Shown here piece after piece: positions 7,900 through 17,500 of a stretch of DNA of 40,141 nt (positions are counted from its first letter, which is position 1; each line of letters begins with the position of its first letter). The notes under the pieces were generated by a model. The model was not told where the DNA came from and made no database searches. It saw nothing but the letters and a program-made list of their open reading frames with translations. The stretch is from an uncultured Cytophagales bacterium (GTDB taxonomy: Bacteria > Bacteroidota > Bacteroidia > Cytophagales > UBA9547), in the NCBI GenBank assembly GCA_945957555.1, contig CAMFLX010000026.1, positions 1 through 40,141 of the forward strand. Direction: 5' to 3'. Position numbers and translations under genes: made by a program.

Positions 7900-8808
7900 A
7901 TGTTACATACATCTATCAAAAAGCTTAGTTATATCACTTTATTAGTAGTCCTTCAGCAGGTTTGTTTGGGACTGAGTTACAAAATCCTAGTATCAGAAGG
8001 GGCTAATGTCGCTAGAAAACAAAAGGTGTCTAAACCTTTGTACTTTGGGTCTAAAGTAGAAGACGAAGACTCCTTATATATAGGTAAGAATGGATATCTC
8101 GCTTTGTTACATGTAAGTGGGCAAGTGCTGGAGCTGAAACAGGGAAAATATCTCTGTAAAAACATTTGGACTAATATCCCTAAAGATTTTTTAACAATAG
8201 ACAGCCTCTTGGAGGACAAATATTTTGTAGTGCCTAAAGGTCCCATGGAGAAGCCTGTATATCGTTGTATATCGCATCATTGGTATGTCTACCATTTGTG
8301 TAATTTTTCGGAAAATCCTTTAAGGTTATTCCCAAGTAGGTATATCATAGAATGGAAAAACAAGAATAGGAGTGATATTCATGAACAATTCAGGGTTCTT
8401 AATTTTTTTGATGAGGTCCTTTTTGATACCCTTGTCTCTACCCAAGAATTTGTGGTGCTGGATCTGGCTGAAAAGAAATATTTGAATGAAAGAGAGGGGT
8501 TAAAAATATCGCTAAGACATATTGAAAAAGACTCAGCACAGGGGGAGTGTACAGAAATGCGCGTAAAATTGCTCGATAAAAAGGGCGCTGAAAAGGATTT
8601 GTATAATGAGATGTCGCGCTCTATAAAGTTTTATAAAAATACGAAGAACTCATCCATAGAAAATTATGTACTTGCTGTGTACTTCCACCAGCGCAAACTC
8701 ATGTGGGAGGCGTACCAATATTGTCAAAAGGCATGTTCGCTGAATCCTTCAGTGAAATTATACAAAGACCAGAAGGCGCTGTTTACGGATTTGGACAGGG
8801 TTCATTGA
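7900..8808 (+). CDS. Secreted protein of unknown function
   Basis: I chose the internal ATG at 7900 (302 residues) because it begins directly with a signal peptide: a short basic start, IKK, then a hydrophobic stretch LSYITLLVVLQQVCLGLS. An upstream in-frame ATG at 7852 would add 16 residues in front of it. The mature N-terminus (YKILVSEGANV, then a segment like SLYIGKNGYLALLH) is beta-rich. The last 60 residues resemble a single TPR-like helical pair (ENYVLAVYFHQRKLMWEAYQYCQKA). There is no T9SS C-terminal domain and no lipobox. The gene stands alone between the desulfurase and the convergent MFS gene. The family is not recognised; export is the only functional statement I can support. Confidence 0.72.
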   Translation: MLHTSIKKLSYITLLVVLQQVCLGLSYKILVSEGANVARKQKVSKPLYFGSKVEDEDSLYIGKNGYLALLHVSGQVLELKQGKYLCKNIWTNIPKDFLTIDSLLEDKYFVVPKGPMEKPVYRCISHHWYVYHLCNFSENPLRLFPSRYIIEWKNKNRSDIHEQFRVLNFFDEVLFDTLVSTQEFVVLDLAEKKYLNEREGLKISLRHIEKDSAQGECTEMRVKLLDKKGAEKDLYNEMSRSIKFYKNTKNSSIENYVLAVYFHQRKLMWEAYQYCQKACSLNPSVKLYKDQKALFTDLDRVH

Positions 8809-8831
8809 GTAAAGAGTTCTCCGTAAACAGC
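8778..8831. terminator. Inverted repeat across the stop of the secreted-protein gene
   Basis: GCTGTTTACGGA (8778-8789) and TCCGTAAACAGC (8820-8831) are a perfect 12-base inverted repeat with a 30-base loop that contains the stop codon. There is no U-run, so it may be a processing or stability hairpin rather than an intrinsic terminator. It lies between convergent genes. Confidence 0.4.
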
Positions 8832-8934
8832 TTTCAGTTGGATGAAGTAGCTAGATCCTCTGCCTGTAAAAAGGCGTAACCAGTCCCTTTCTCAAAGAAA
8901 GTTGAGGTTCATATTGGGAAGCTGCGCCACTCTT

Positions 8935-10197
8935 TTAGGATTGAATCTGCTTCCTATTCAAAAACAACACTCCAAAAACAACAATCAACACACAAGGCAA
9001 GATCGCGACCCATTGTAAAGTCTGTGCGCCAGCTACTAGTTGGGCTGATTTGAGCAATACAAATTCTTGTGTACCTGCAGCAGCAGCTTGAAGTGCCTTA
9101 AGCTGGGTTCCTGCAGGAAGCTGGGCTATGGTGTTTGCCTCATACAAATACCCTATATAAGGTAGTATAAACGATACAGAAAGCATGCCTGCACCACCCA
9201 TGATGGAGAGCCCCAGTGCACCTGTTTTAGGGAGGTACTCAGACACAAAGCCCAACATGGTAGGCCAGAAGAAGCAGATACCCACAGCAAATATGGCCGC
9301 AGCTACAAAGCTCAGCCCTCCTGATGTGTGCGCCAATAAACTCAAACCAATGGCAGAGAATAGAGCTGAAAAGAGCAACATACCCAAAGGGGAAAGTTTG
9401 TGGACTACTTCTCCCGCAAGCGAGCGTCCTATGGCCATGAGTCCGTTGATAAATACCAATAATAATATAGACGGGACACCGACATTGCTGAGCAGTGCTG
9501 TGATCCACTGATTGGTACCTAGCTCGGTAGCGGCGGTGAGTAGCATGCAGAAAACCATGATGATAAAGAGTGGTCGTGTACAAGCTTTGACCATGGCTTC
9601 GGTGCTGATGCCCGAACTCACCCTTTCGGTAACAGGAAAAGTCTCGTTTACAAAAAGGAATCCGTACAGCGCCGTAGGTACTAGAATAGAAGCCACCTGA
9701 AATTGCCATGGGATATGTACTGACTGTAAGGCGAAAGCGAGTAAGCCTCCGATGACGATACCTCCAGGGAACCACACATGTAGTTGGTTGAGTTTGGCGG
9801 TTTTGGCATTGGGATAAAGGCTCGCCACCAAAGGATTACAAGCCGCCTCAACCATACCGTTGGCAATACCAATGAATAAGGTAGAAATAAACAAAGACCA
9901 AAAACCACTGGCAAAAATGGTGAGGACAATACCCAAAACATGGCCTATAAACGCAATGATGAGTAGTTTTTTCATGCCTAGTATATCGCACAAGAAGCCA
10001 CCGAACATCATGGAAAGCGTAAAACCCCAAAATGCCGTACCCAATACCAGTCCCATGTCTGTTGGATTAATCTTGAAGTTGTTGCCGAGTTCCTCGATCA
10101 AATTGGCCCGTATGGCAAATGTCATAGAAGTGGCAAGAAGTGCCACGCAGCTCGCAAAAAATAGCTTTTGCGGACGAATAGTTTGTTGATGTATCAT
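8935..10197 (-). CDS. MFS transporter, sugar-permease type
   Basis: The protein has 420 residues with about 12 hydrophobic segments. The cytoplasmic loop after helix 2 carries GGFLCDILGMKK, the family's conserved G-x-x-x-D-x-x-G-x-K/R loop. Helix 4 includes GIANGMVEAACNPLVASLYP, the pattern of FHS-type (fucose/glucose/galactose) sugar permeases. It would move a sugar or related solute across the inner membrane by proton symport. The gene is alone on its strand, divergent from secA across 366 bases. It could feed the sugar oxidoreductase/isomerase pair at 23510-25755, but that link is speculative. Substrate cannot be told. Confidence 0.85.
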   Translation of the reverse strand: MIHQQTIRPQKLFFASCVALLATSMTFAIRANLIEELGNNFKINPTDMGLVLGTAFWGFTLSMMFGGFLCDILGMKKLLIIAFIGHVLGIVLTIFASGFWSLFISTLFIGIANGMVEAACNPLVASLYPNAKTAKLNQLHVWFPGGIVIGGLLAFALQSVHIPWQFQVASILVPTALYGFLFVNETFPVTERVSSGISTEAMVKACTRPLFIIMVFCMLLTAATELGTNQWITALLSNVGVPSILLLVFINGLMAIGRSLAGEVVHKLSPLGMLLFSALFSAIGLSLLAHTSGGLSFVAAAIFAVGICFFWPTMLGFVSEYLPKTGALGLSIMGGAGMLSVSFILPYIGYLYEANTIAQLPAGTQLKALQAAAAGTQEFVLLKSAQLVAGAQTLQWVAILPCVLIVVFGVLFLNRKQIQS

Positions 10198-10241
10198 AGA
10201 GTGTTTGTTTAATGTAAGCTGCTTTACCGCAACTTAATTTT

Positions 10242-10276
10242 CAAAAATAGTATAAAATCTATACATTTTATGTCAA
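10242..10276 (-). promoter_or_regulatory. Candidate promoter of the MFS gene
   Basis: On the minus strand TTGACA begins at 10276 and TATTTTTG occupies 10249-10242 (TAnnTTTG), 24 bases after TTG. The spacing is slightly long for the Bacteroidota consensus. The same stretch can also be read as a -35/-10-like pair, TTGACA with TACTAT 18 bases later. Confidence 0.4.
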
Positions 10277-10480
10277 CATATAATGGAGCTCAGGTGTGAT
10301 TTTGATGGTGAAGATACCTGTTCAATAATGAAATGTGGAACAAGCATTAGGTAATGGGTATCTCTAGGAGGTTTGATGTAATTAGGAGAATAAGTCAGTA
10401 ATGCTTCTCAAATGTAATTTAATCCAATTTAAGTACTCATAAAAAAGGTTGAGAAACTCTATAACCTTGTTAAAATAATT

Positions 10481-10510
10481 CTGCTAATCTCTTATTTTTT
10501 ATTAATTTTG
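10481..10510 (+). promoter_or_regulatory. Candidate promoter of the secA operon
   Basis: TAATTTTG at 10503-10510 matches TAnnTTTG exactly. The -33 position 19 bases upstream reads CTG rather than TTG. It would give a 5' leader of about 45-50 bases before the secA start at 10564. Confidence 0.4.
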
Positions 10511-10563
10511 GAATTCCCTTGCTTTAAATATCATAAAGTGAGGAAGATTGAATTTAAAACAAT

Positions 10564-13500
10564 ATGATAGAAGTAATCACCAAAGGCTTAGCCAAGATTT
10601 TTGGTACAAAATCCGAAAGAGATATCAAGGAGGTAACTCCTTATGTAAATAAGATCAAAGAAGTATTTGCTACATTGAGTAGTATTTCTGACGATGAGTT
10701 ACGCCAAAGATCTGCAGACTTGAAAGTCAAAATCAGGGAGCATTTAAGAGCCATTAACGAAGAAATTGATAGCATAAGAGCAGAGGCGATTCAGCCCAAT
10801 GTTTCTTTTGCTCAGAAAGATAAGCTTTTCAATGAGATCGACGCTAAGGTAAAACTTAGAGACGAGCAATTGGAAAAAGTATTGTTGGAGGTATTGCCTG
10901 ATGCTTTTGCGATCGTAAAAGAAACCGCGCGTAGATTTAGAGATAATGGCAAACTAGAAGTTACTGCCAATCAGTTTGACAAAAACGTAGCTGACAGAAA
11001 ACCAAGTGTGGTGATCCAAGGTGACAAGGCGATCTGGTCAAATACTTGGTCAGTTATGGGCAATGAGCTTACTTGGAACATGGTTCACTACGATGTACAG
11101 CTCATCGGTGGTGTGGTGCTACACCAAGGTAAAATTGCAGAGATGGCTACAGGTGAGGGTAAAACACTCGTTTCTACCTTGCCATCGTTCTTAAATGCAC
11201 TTGCAGGATATGGTGTACACTTGGTAACGGTCAACGACTACCTTGCCAAACGTGACTCTGAATGGAATGCGCCTTTGTTTGAGTTTCATGGTCTCACTGT
11301 AGATTGTATAGATAAACATGAGCCTAACAGCGAGGCGCGTAAAAATGCCTATGCTGCAGACATCACTTACGGTACCAATAACGAATTTGGTTTTGACTAC
11401 CTGCGTGATAACATGGGTCGTACTGTGGACGAACTGGTGCAACGTAAGCTTCACTATGCGATTGTCGATGAGGTCGATTCAGTATTGGTGGATGACGCCC
11501 GTACACCATTGATTATTTCTGGTCCGGTACCAAGAGGCGATCAACACATGTTTACCGAGCTAAAGCCATTTGTGGTACAGCTTTTTGAAGAACAGAAGAA
11601 GTTGATAAATGGATTTTTCACGGAAGCTAAAAAAGGCTTGGAACAAAATCCTAAAGACGAGGAAGCTGCTTTGGCACTTTTCAGGGTGTATAGGGGACTT
11701 CCGAAGAGTAAACCTTTGATCAAGCTCTTAAGTGAGCCAGGGATGAAGGCGATCTTGCAAAAAACACAAAACAACTATTTACAAGAGAATAAAAAGGAAA
11801 TGCCTAAGGCTGATGCCCCTTTACTCTTTACTATAGAAGAAAAGCATAATACTATTGACATCACTACAAAGGGTTTTTCGTTTTTGACGCAATATACCAA
11901 CGACGATAACTTTTTTATGTTGCCAGACTTGGCTACTGAAAAAACCAAGATAGACCAAGACAAGTCGCTCAACGAACAAGAAAGACTTGAAAAAACCGAG
12001 AAACTCATTAATGAGTACGGGATCAAGTCTGAAAGGATCCATACGATTTCACAATTGCTCAAAGCATACACTATGTTTGAGAAAGAGGTGGACTACATTA
12101 TTGTAGAAAATAAGGTGAAGATCGTAGATGAGCAAACAGGTCGTGTGTTGGAAGGCAGAAGGTATTCTGATGGGCTTCACCAAGCACTTGAGGCCAAAGA
12201 GAATGTGAAGATTGAAGATGGAACGCAGACGTATGCTACCATTACCCTACAAAACTACTTTAGGATGTACCACAAGCTTTCGGGTATGACGGGTACAGCA
12301 GAAACAGAAGCGGGGGAATTCTTCGAGATTTATAAATTAGATGTGGTGGTAATACCAACCAATGTGCAAACATCAAGGAAAGATCATCAAGATAAGGTAT
12401 TCTTGACCATCAAAGAGAAATTCAACGCGGTGGCGGATGAGATTGTTCAATTGACTGAGCAAAATAGACCGGTTTTGGTGGGTACAACCTCAGTAGAGAT
12501 CTCCGAAGTGTTGAGTCGTATGCTCAAGATGAGAAACATCAAACATCAGGTATTGAACGCTAAATACCACCAAAAAGAGGCAGAAATTGTAGCAGAGGCT
12601 GGTAAGCCTAAGGCGGTGACCATTGCAACAAACATGGCTGGTAGGGGTACCGACATCAAACTTACGCCAGAATCTAAAGCAGCAGGCGGTTTGGCGATCA
12701 TTGGTACCGAAAGACATGAATCACGTAGGGTAGATAGGCAGCTCAGAGGTCGTGCAGGTCGTCAAGGTGACCCAGGGTCTTCACAGTTCTTTGTATCTAT
12801 GCAGGATGAGTTGATGCGTATCAATGGTTCTGATCGTGTTATCGGTCTTTTGGATAAATTGGGTATGAACAAGGAGGATGGAGAAGCGATTCAAAGTCCG
12901 ATGATCACCAAGCAGATCGAGAATGCTCAGAAAAGAGTGGAGAATAACAACTTTGGTTATAGAAAACGTCTTTTGGAGTATGACGATGTCATGAACTCAC
13001 AAAGAGAAGTGGTATACAAAAGAAGAAGAAATGCATTATTAGGAGAAAGGCTTTCTATTGATATTATTAACATGCTTTTTGAAGTGTGTGACATGATCGC
13101 TGAAATGTCTAAACTCAGAAAAAGTTACGAGACCTTCACCATTGAGACCATCAGTCTCTTAGGCTTTAATACCCATACTTCTGAGCAAGATTTTGATTCA
13201 AAAACTCAGAATGACATTTCGAACTTGTTGTATAGAGAAGCGCTACAACAATACTCAGATAAGAAAGCTAATATGGCTACGCTACTTTCCTCTGAGTTCC
13301 ACAAGATTGATGTACAAACAGGAGGTAGGGTAGAGAACGTTGGTGTAAACTTGACAGATGGAATTAAACACCTAGGTTTATATACTTCACTAAAGCAAAA
13401 CATAGAAACGCAAGGTCAAGAATTTATCAAGGATATGGAAAAATCCATTACTTTGGCGATTATTGACGAAATCTGGAAAGAGCACTTGCGTCAGATGGAT

Positions 13501-13932
13501 GACTTGAAGCAGTCTGTGCAGAATGCTGTTTACGAACAAAAGGATCCATTGTTGATCTATAAGATCGAAGCTTTTAACTTATTCAAAACTTCAATTGACA
13601 AGATCAATACTGGGGTGATTTCTTTCTTGATGAAAGCAGATATTCCTGTAGAGGAGGCACCTTTGCCGGTAAGTAACGTTCAAACAAAACTTGCAAAACA
13701 AGTGTATCATGAACAAAAAGAGGACTTTCATGAAAGTTTGAGTGGTCCTTCTGAAGTTGCAGTACAGGAGAAACCAAAGCAGTCGCCACTGATTTCTCAA
13801 AAGATAGCCAACAGAAACGATAAAGTTACCGTGCAGTATATGGATGGTACCATTAAAAAAGATGTCAAATTCAAATCTATTGAAGAAGATATTAGGAACA
13901 ACCGTTGTGTTGTGCTTGAGGTAAATTCTTAA
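10564..13932 (+). CDS. secA: Preprotein translocase ATPase SecA
   Basis: The protein has 1122 residues, the long form usual in Bacteroidota (the E. coli protein is about 900). It is the ATP-driven motor that pushes unfolded preproteins through SecYEG. Walker A is TGEGKT at 196-201, Walker B is DEVD at 302-305 followed by DDARTPLIISG, and helicase motif VI is GRAGRQGDP at 729-737. An insertion between the first nucleotide-binding domain and the rest (roughly 320-420) accounts for much of the extra length. The C-terminus ends without the CxC...CH zinc motif found in many SecAs. The gene is followed after three bases by ruvA and then sprA, so Sec export and the T9SS outer-membrane translocon may be transcribed together. 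It is essential and housekeeping. Confidence 0.98.
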   Translation: MIEVITKGLAKIFGTKSERDIKEVTPYVNKIKEVFATLSSISDDELRQRSADLKVKIREHLRAINEEIDSIRAEAIQPNVSFAQKDKLFNEIDAKVKLRDEQLEKVLLEVLPDAFAIVKETARRFRDNGKLEVTANQFDKNVADRKPSVVIQGDKAIWSNTWSVMGNELTWNMVHYDVQLIGGVVLHQGKIAEMATGEGKTLVSTLPSFLNALAGYGVHLVTVNDYLAKRDSEWNAPLFEFHGLTVDCIDKHEPNSEARKNAYAADITYGTNNEFGFDYLRDNMGRTVDELVQRKLHYAIVDEVDSVLVDDARTPLIISGPVPRGDQHMFTELKPFVVQLFEEQKKLINGFFTEAKKGLEQNPKDEEAALALFRVYRGLPKSKPLIKLLSEPGMKAILQKTQNNYLQENKKEMPKADAPLLFTIEEKHNTIDITTKGFSFLTQYTNDDNFFMLPDLATEKTKIDQDKSLNEQERLEKTEKLINEYGIKSERIHTISQLLKAYTMFEKEVDYIIVENKVKIVDEQTGRVLEGRRYSDGLHQALEAKENVKIEDGTQTYATITLQNYFRMYHKLSGMTGTAETEAGEFFEIYKLDVVVIPTNVQTSRKDHQDKVFLTIKEKFNAVADEIVQLTEQNRPVLVGTTSVEISEVLSRMLKMRNIKHQVLNAKYHQKEAEIVAEAGKPKAVTIATNMAGRGTDIKLTPESKAAGGLAIIGTERHESRRVDRQLRGRAGRQGDPGSSQFFVSMQDELMRINGSDRVIGLLDKLGMNKEDGEAIQSPMITKQIENAQKRVENNNFGYRKRLLEYDDVMNSQREVVYKRRRNALLGERLSIDIINMLFEVCDMIAEMSKLRKSYETFTIETISLLGFNTHTSEQDFDSKTQNDISNLLYREALQQYSDKKANMATLLSSEFHKIDVQTGGRVENVGVNLTDGIKHLGLYTSLKQNIETQGQEFIKDMEKSITLAIIDEIWKEHLRQMDDLKQSVQNAVYEQKDPLLIYKIEAFNLFKTSIDKINTGVISFLMKADIPVEEAPLPVSNVQTKLAKQVYHEQKEDFHESLSGPSEVAVQEKPKQSPLISQKIANRNDKVTVQYMDGTIKKDVKFKSIEEDIRNNRCVVLEVNS

Positions 13933-13935
13933 AAT

Positions 13936-14529
13936 ATGATAGCATACGTTAAAGGCACGATAACCTACATAGATCCCACTTATGTTATTGTAGAGACTCA
14001 TGGTCTTGGGTATGGTATGAAGATTTCATTGCAAACTTATACCATACTCAAGGATTTGAAAGAGGCTAAAGTTTGGGTGCATAGGCATTTTTCTATTCAA
14101 AACGATACGGAGGCATTATATGGGTTTGCAGAATATGATGAAAAACAAACTTTTTTACTATTAATCTCGGTATCGGGGGTAGGAGCCAATACTGCGATCA
14201 TGGTTTTATCTTCCTTGTCGTCTCTAGAATTGGAGAGGGCTATAGTTACGGAAGACCTACGTACCATACAGTCTATTAAAGGAATTGGTACCAAAACGGC
14301 TCAGCGTTTGGTATTAGAACTCAAAGATAAAATCAAAAAAAGTAACCCATCTGCAGATTTTTCAAATTTAATTTCATCTTCACACAATAAAATAAAATCT
14401 GAAGCGTTAATAGCTTTACAGACTTTGGGTATTCCTAAGGCCGCAGCCGAAAAGAACATTGATAGTATTTTTAAGGCCAAAGGTGGGGATATTACCTTGG
14501 AGGAATTAATTAAACAAGCACTGAGATAA
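13936..14529 (+). CDS. ruvA: Holliday junction branch migration protein RuvA
   Basis: The protein has 197 residues, the normal length. RuvA tetramers bind four-way junctions and load the RuvB motor for branch migration. The N-terminal OB-fold domain (about 1-62) starts MIAYVKGTITYIDPTYVIVE. The helix-hairpin-helix region carries SVSGVGANTA (about 78-87) and SIKGIGTKTAQRLVLELKDK (about 113-132). The C-terminal three-helix domain that contacts RuvB covers about 150-197. It lies three bases after secA and two bases before the sprA start, in the same orientation. ruvA next to sprA is a familiar arrangement in Bacteroidota. Confidence 0.97.
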   Translation: MIAYVKGTITYIDPTYVIVETHGLGYGMKISLQTYTILKDLKEAKVWVHRHFSIQNDTEALYGFAEYDEKQTFLLLISVSGVGANTAIMVLSSLSSLELERAIVTEDLRTIQSIKGIGTKTAQRLVLELKDKIKKSNPSADFSNLISSSHNKIKSEALIALQTLGIPKAAAEKNIDSIFKAKGGDITLEELIKQALR

Positions 14530-14531
14530 TA

Positions 14532-17500
14532 TTGAACAAATTGTTGACATTTTTCAAATATAACCTACATACCAGAAATATTGTGATTCTTATCTTGGCG
14601 ATATCAGGATGGGCTTATGGCCAAACTGATACTACCAAATCGGAGAAATACAAGCCTTCTACCAAACCCAATTATAATTATAGCGATCGTACTGGAGATC
14701 AGTTTGGGTCAGGTTCTAATTCTTCACCACTTATATTGCCAGATCCAAGCAAGGTGGTTCGTACTGTAGAGCTCTCCGAAGACGGGCGACACTATATCAT
14801 TCGTGAAAAAATAGGAGACGTAGACTACAGACCTCCTACACGCATGACTTTTGAGCAATATGAACGTTATAAAAAACAACAGGAAGTAAAAAAATACTGG
14901 AAACAAAACTCGATAAACGAAGGTGTTAAAAATTCAGTTGACACGAGTTCCCGGAGGTTAATACCTCCTATTTATGTAAGTCCAAAGTTTGATAGGATTT
15001 TTGGAGGTAACTATATTGATATTAAACCTAATGGAAACGTTACCCTAGATTTTGGCGGGCAATGGCAACGTATTGATAACCCTTCTTTACCTGTACGCCA
15101 ACAAAGAACTGGAGGATTCTTGTTTAATCAATCTATTGCCTTGAACCTTCAGGGCAAGATTGGGGAAAAGCTTACGGTGGCGATCAACTGGGATACCAAA
15201 GCAGCTTTTGATTTCGACAACAATATTAAGCTGTCCTACAAAGGTATGGATCATGATATTATCAAGACCATAGAGGCTGGTAATGTGAGTATGCCATCCA
15301 CTTCAAGTTTGATCCAAGGTGCACAAAATCTTTTTGGTATCAAGACCCAAATGCAGTTTGGAAAACTCAAGGTTACCACGGTAATAGCCAACCAAAGAGG
15401 CAAGAATGAAAGCATAAATATTCCTAGTAATGCAGGTGCTGTGGGGAGTGCCACTGGTAAAGATGTTGAAATACAGTGTGATAAATATGAAGAAAACAGA
15501 CACTTTTTCTTAGCTCAGTTTTTTAGAGATCAATATGAAGGTGCTTTCAGAAATGGACAAGTGAATTCTTCATTTCAAATCATTAGGTGTGAAGTTTACG
15601 TAACGAATAGGAATAGTTCTACGAAAAACGTAAGGAATTTCTTAGCATTCGCAGATCTGGGCGAAGCTAATCCTCATAATCCAAATATTAGAAAGACAAC
15701 TGGATCTTTACCTGTAAATATAGAAAACAATGGCCTCAGTGAATTCATCAATGGTAGCAATAATGAGTTGCGCTCTGTTGATTTAGGCGATGTGTATTTG
15801 AAAAATGGTAACTATCAAAACACAGTAGACTATGAAATTGTAAAAACGGCGCGTTTACTTGAAGAAGGTAAAGACTATAAGTTAAATAAACAATTGGGTT
15901 ATATCTCCTTAAATCAAACATTGGATCAAAGTGACGTACTTGCGGTTGCATTCGAATACCAATTGAATGATAAGGTTTATAAAGTAGGTGAATTTTCATT
16001 GGAATTAAATAAAGCAGGTGATGAAAGTAAATTGATGTTTCTTAAATTACTTAAGTCAAGCACACTCAATGCCAACTTGAACTTGCCGATGTGGGACTTG
16101 ATGATGAAAAACGTTTATAACCTTGGCGTAACGAACATCAGCAAGCAAGGCTTTAATCTTTATGTGGCTTATAAGGACGATGCTACAAAATTGGCTAATC
16201 CCTCAATACTAGAAGGAAAGAATACGGCAGGTGTTAATTTGGTGGAGTTGTTCAATGCAGACGAGATGAGCAATACTACCTCAGAGAGCAATCCTGATGG
16301 TAATTTTGACTTTATTGATCCTCACACCATAGACCCAACCATGGGTAGGGTGTTTTTCCCCGTGTTAGAGCCTTTTGGTTCAAACTTGAGAAGTCATTTT
16401 GACGAGGCTACAGAGGGAAATTTGATTGATAAGTATGTCTTTCAAAAACTATACGATACCACGAAGGTTAGTTTACAGGCCAATACCAATAGTAACAAAA
16501 CCAAATTTTACCTAAAGGGGCGGGTGCAGTCGGGAGCCTCGGGTGACATTAATTTGCCTGGCTTGAATATCTCTCCGAGTACAGTAAAGGTATATGCTGG
16601 GAGCCGTTTGCTGACGCAGGGCGTAGATTATGACATTAGTTCTGATGCAAGTAAGATTACCTTGAAACCAAGTGTACTCAATTCTGGTAGTGATATTCGC
16701 ATCACCTATGAAAAAGCAGATCTTTTCTCATTTCGCCAAAAGTCCTTATTAGGTTCAAGATTTGACTATACATTAAGTAAAGATATTAATATTGGTGCTA
16801 CCTATATGCGCCTGAATGAAAGGCCATTGATCACGCGTGTAAACGCTGGAGATGAACCGATACGGAATACCATGATAGGCTTTGATGTGAACTATAACAA
16901 GGAGTCAAGGTTAATCACCAAATTGGTAGACAAACTCCCTCTGATTTCGACAAAGGCGCCTTCTAATGTGAAATTTAGCGGTGAATATGCAGCGCTCTTA
17001 CCTGGTAATACAAAAATCATTGGCGCTGACGGTAACTCGTTTATTGATGATTTTGAAGGATCAAGGAATCCATTTGATCTTACAAGAAGTCCATTACGCT
17101 GGAAATATGCTGCGCCACCAGAGGCATTCAGAAATGCAGAGAACGGAGACTCCTCCAAAGTAAAATATGGGTACAAAAGAGCCAAGTTGGCATGGTATAA
17201 TATTGATAACTCATTTTATAGAGAAGGGGGAGGCGAGCGAGGCCGTCCTGGGAACATTGGTAAAGAAGATGTGGATGAATATCACTATACGAGACGTATA
17301 GAACCCAATGAGATTTTCCCTAATAGGTCTGTTCAGCCTGGTCAAATCAATGAAACCGTACTTGACTTAGCGTATTTTCCAGAGGAAAAGGGTCCTTATA
17401 ATTATCAAACAGATCTAGATAATGATGGCTTGCTGAAAAATCCGGAGCTGAACTTTGCTGGTATCACTAGGGCACTAGCCCCAGGGATTGATTCGGATTT

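Larger units (their letters stand above)
10198..10563. other. 366-base divergent intergenic region (MFS / secA)
   Basis: I see no convincing ORF or RNA gene here. It holds promoter-like boxes for both flanking genes, listed separately, and only short weak inverted repeats (for example AAGGTT with AACCTT near 10445-10467). Confidence 0.6.

Noticed and set aside
9239..9775. 178-residue minus-strand frame inside the MFS gene
   Set aside because: It is a shifted reading of the same strand as the transporter, with no family pattern and no start signal; the MFS frame explains the region fully.
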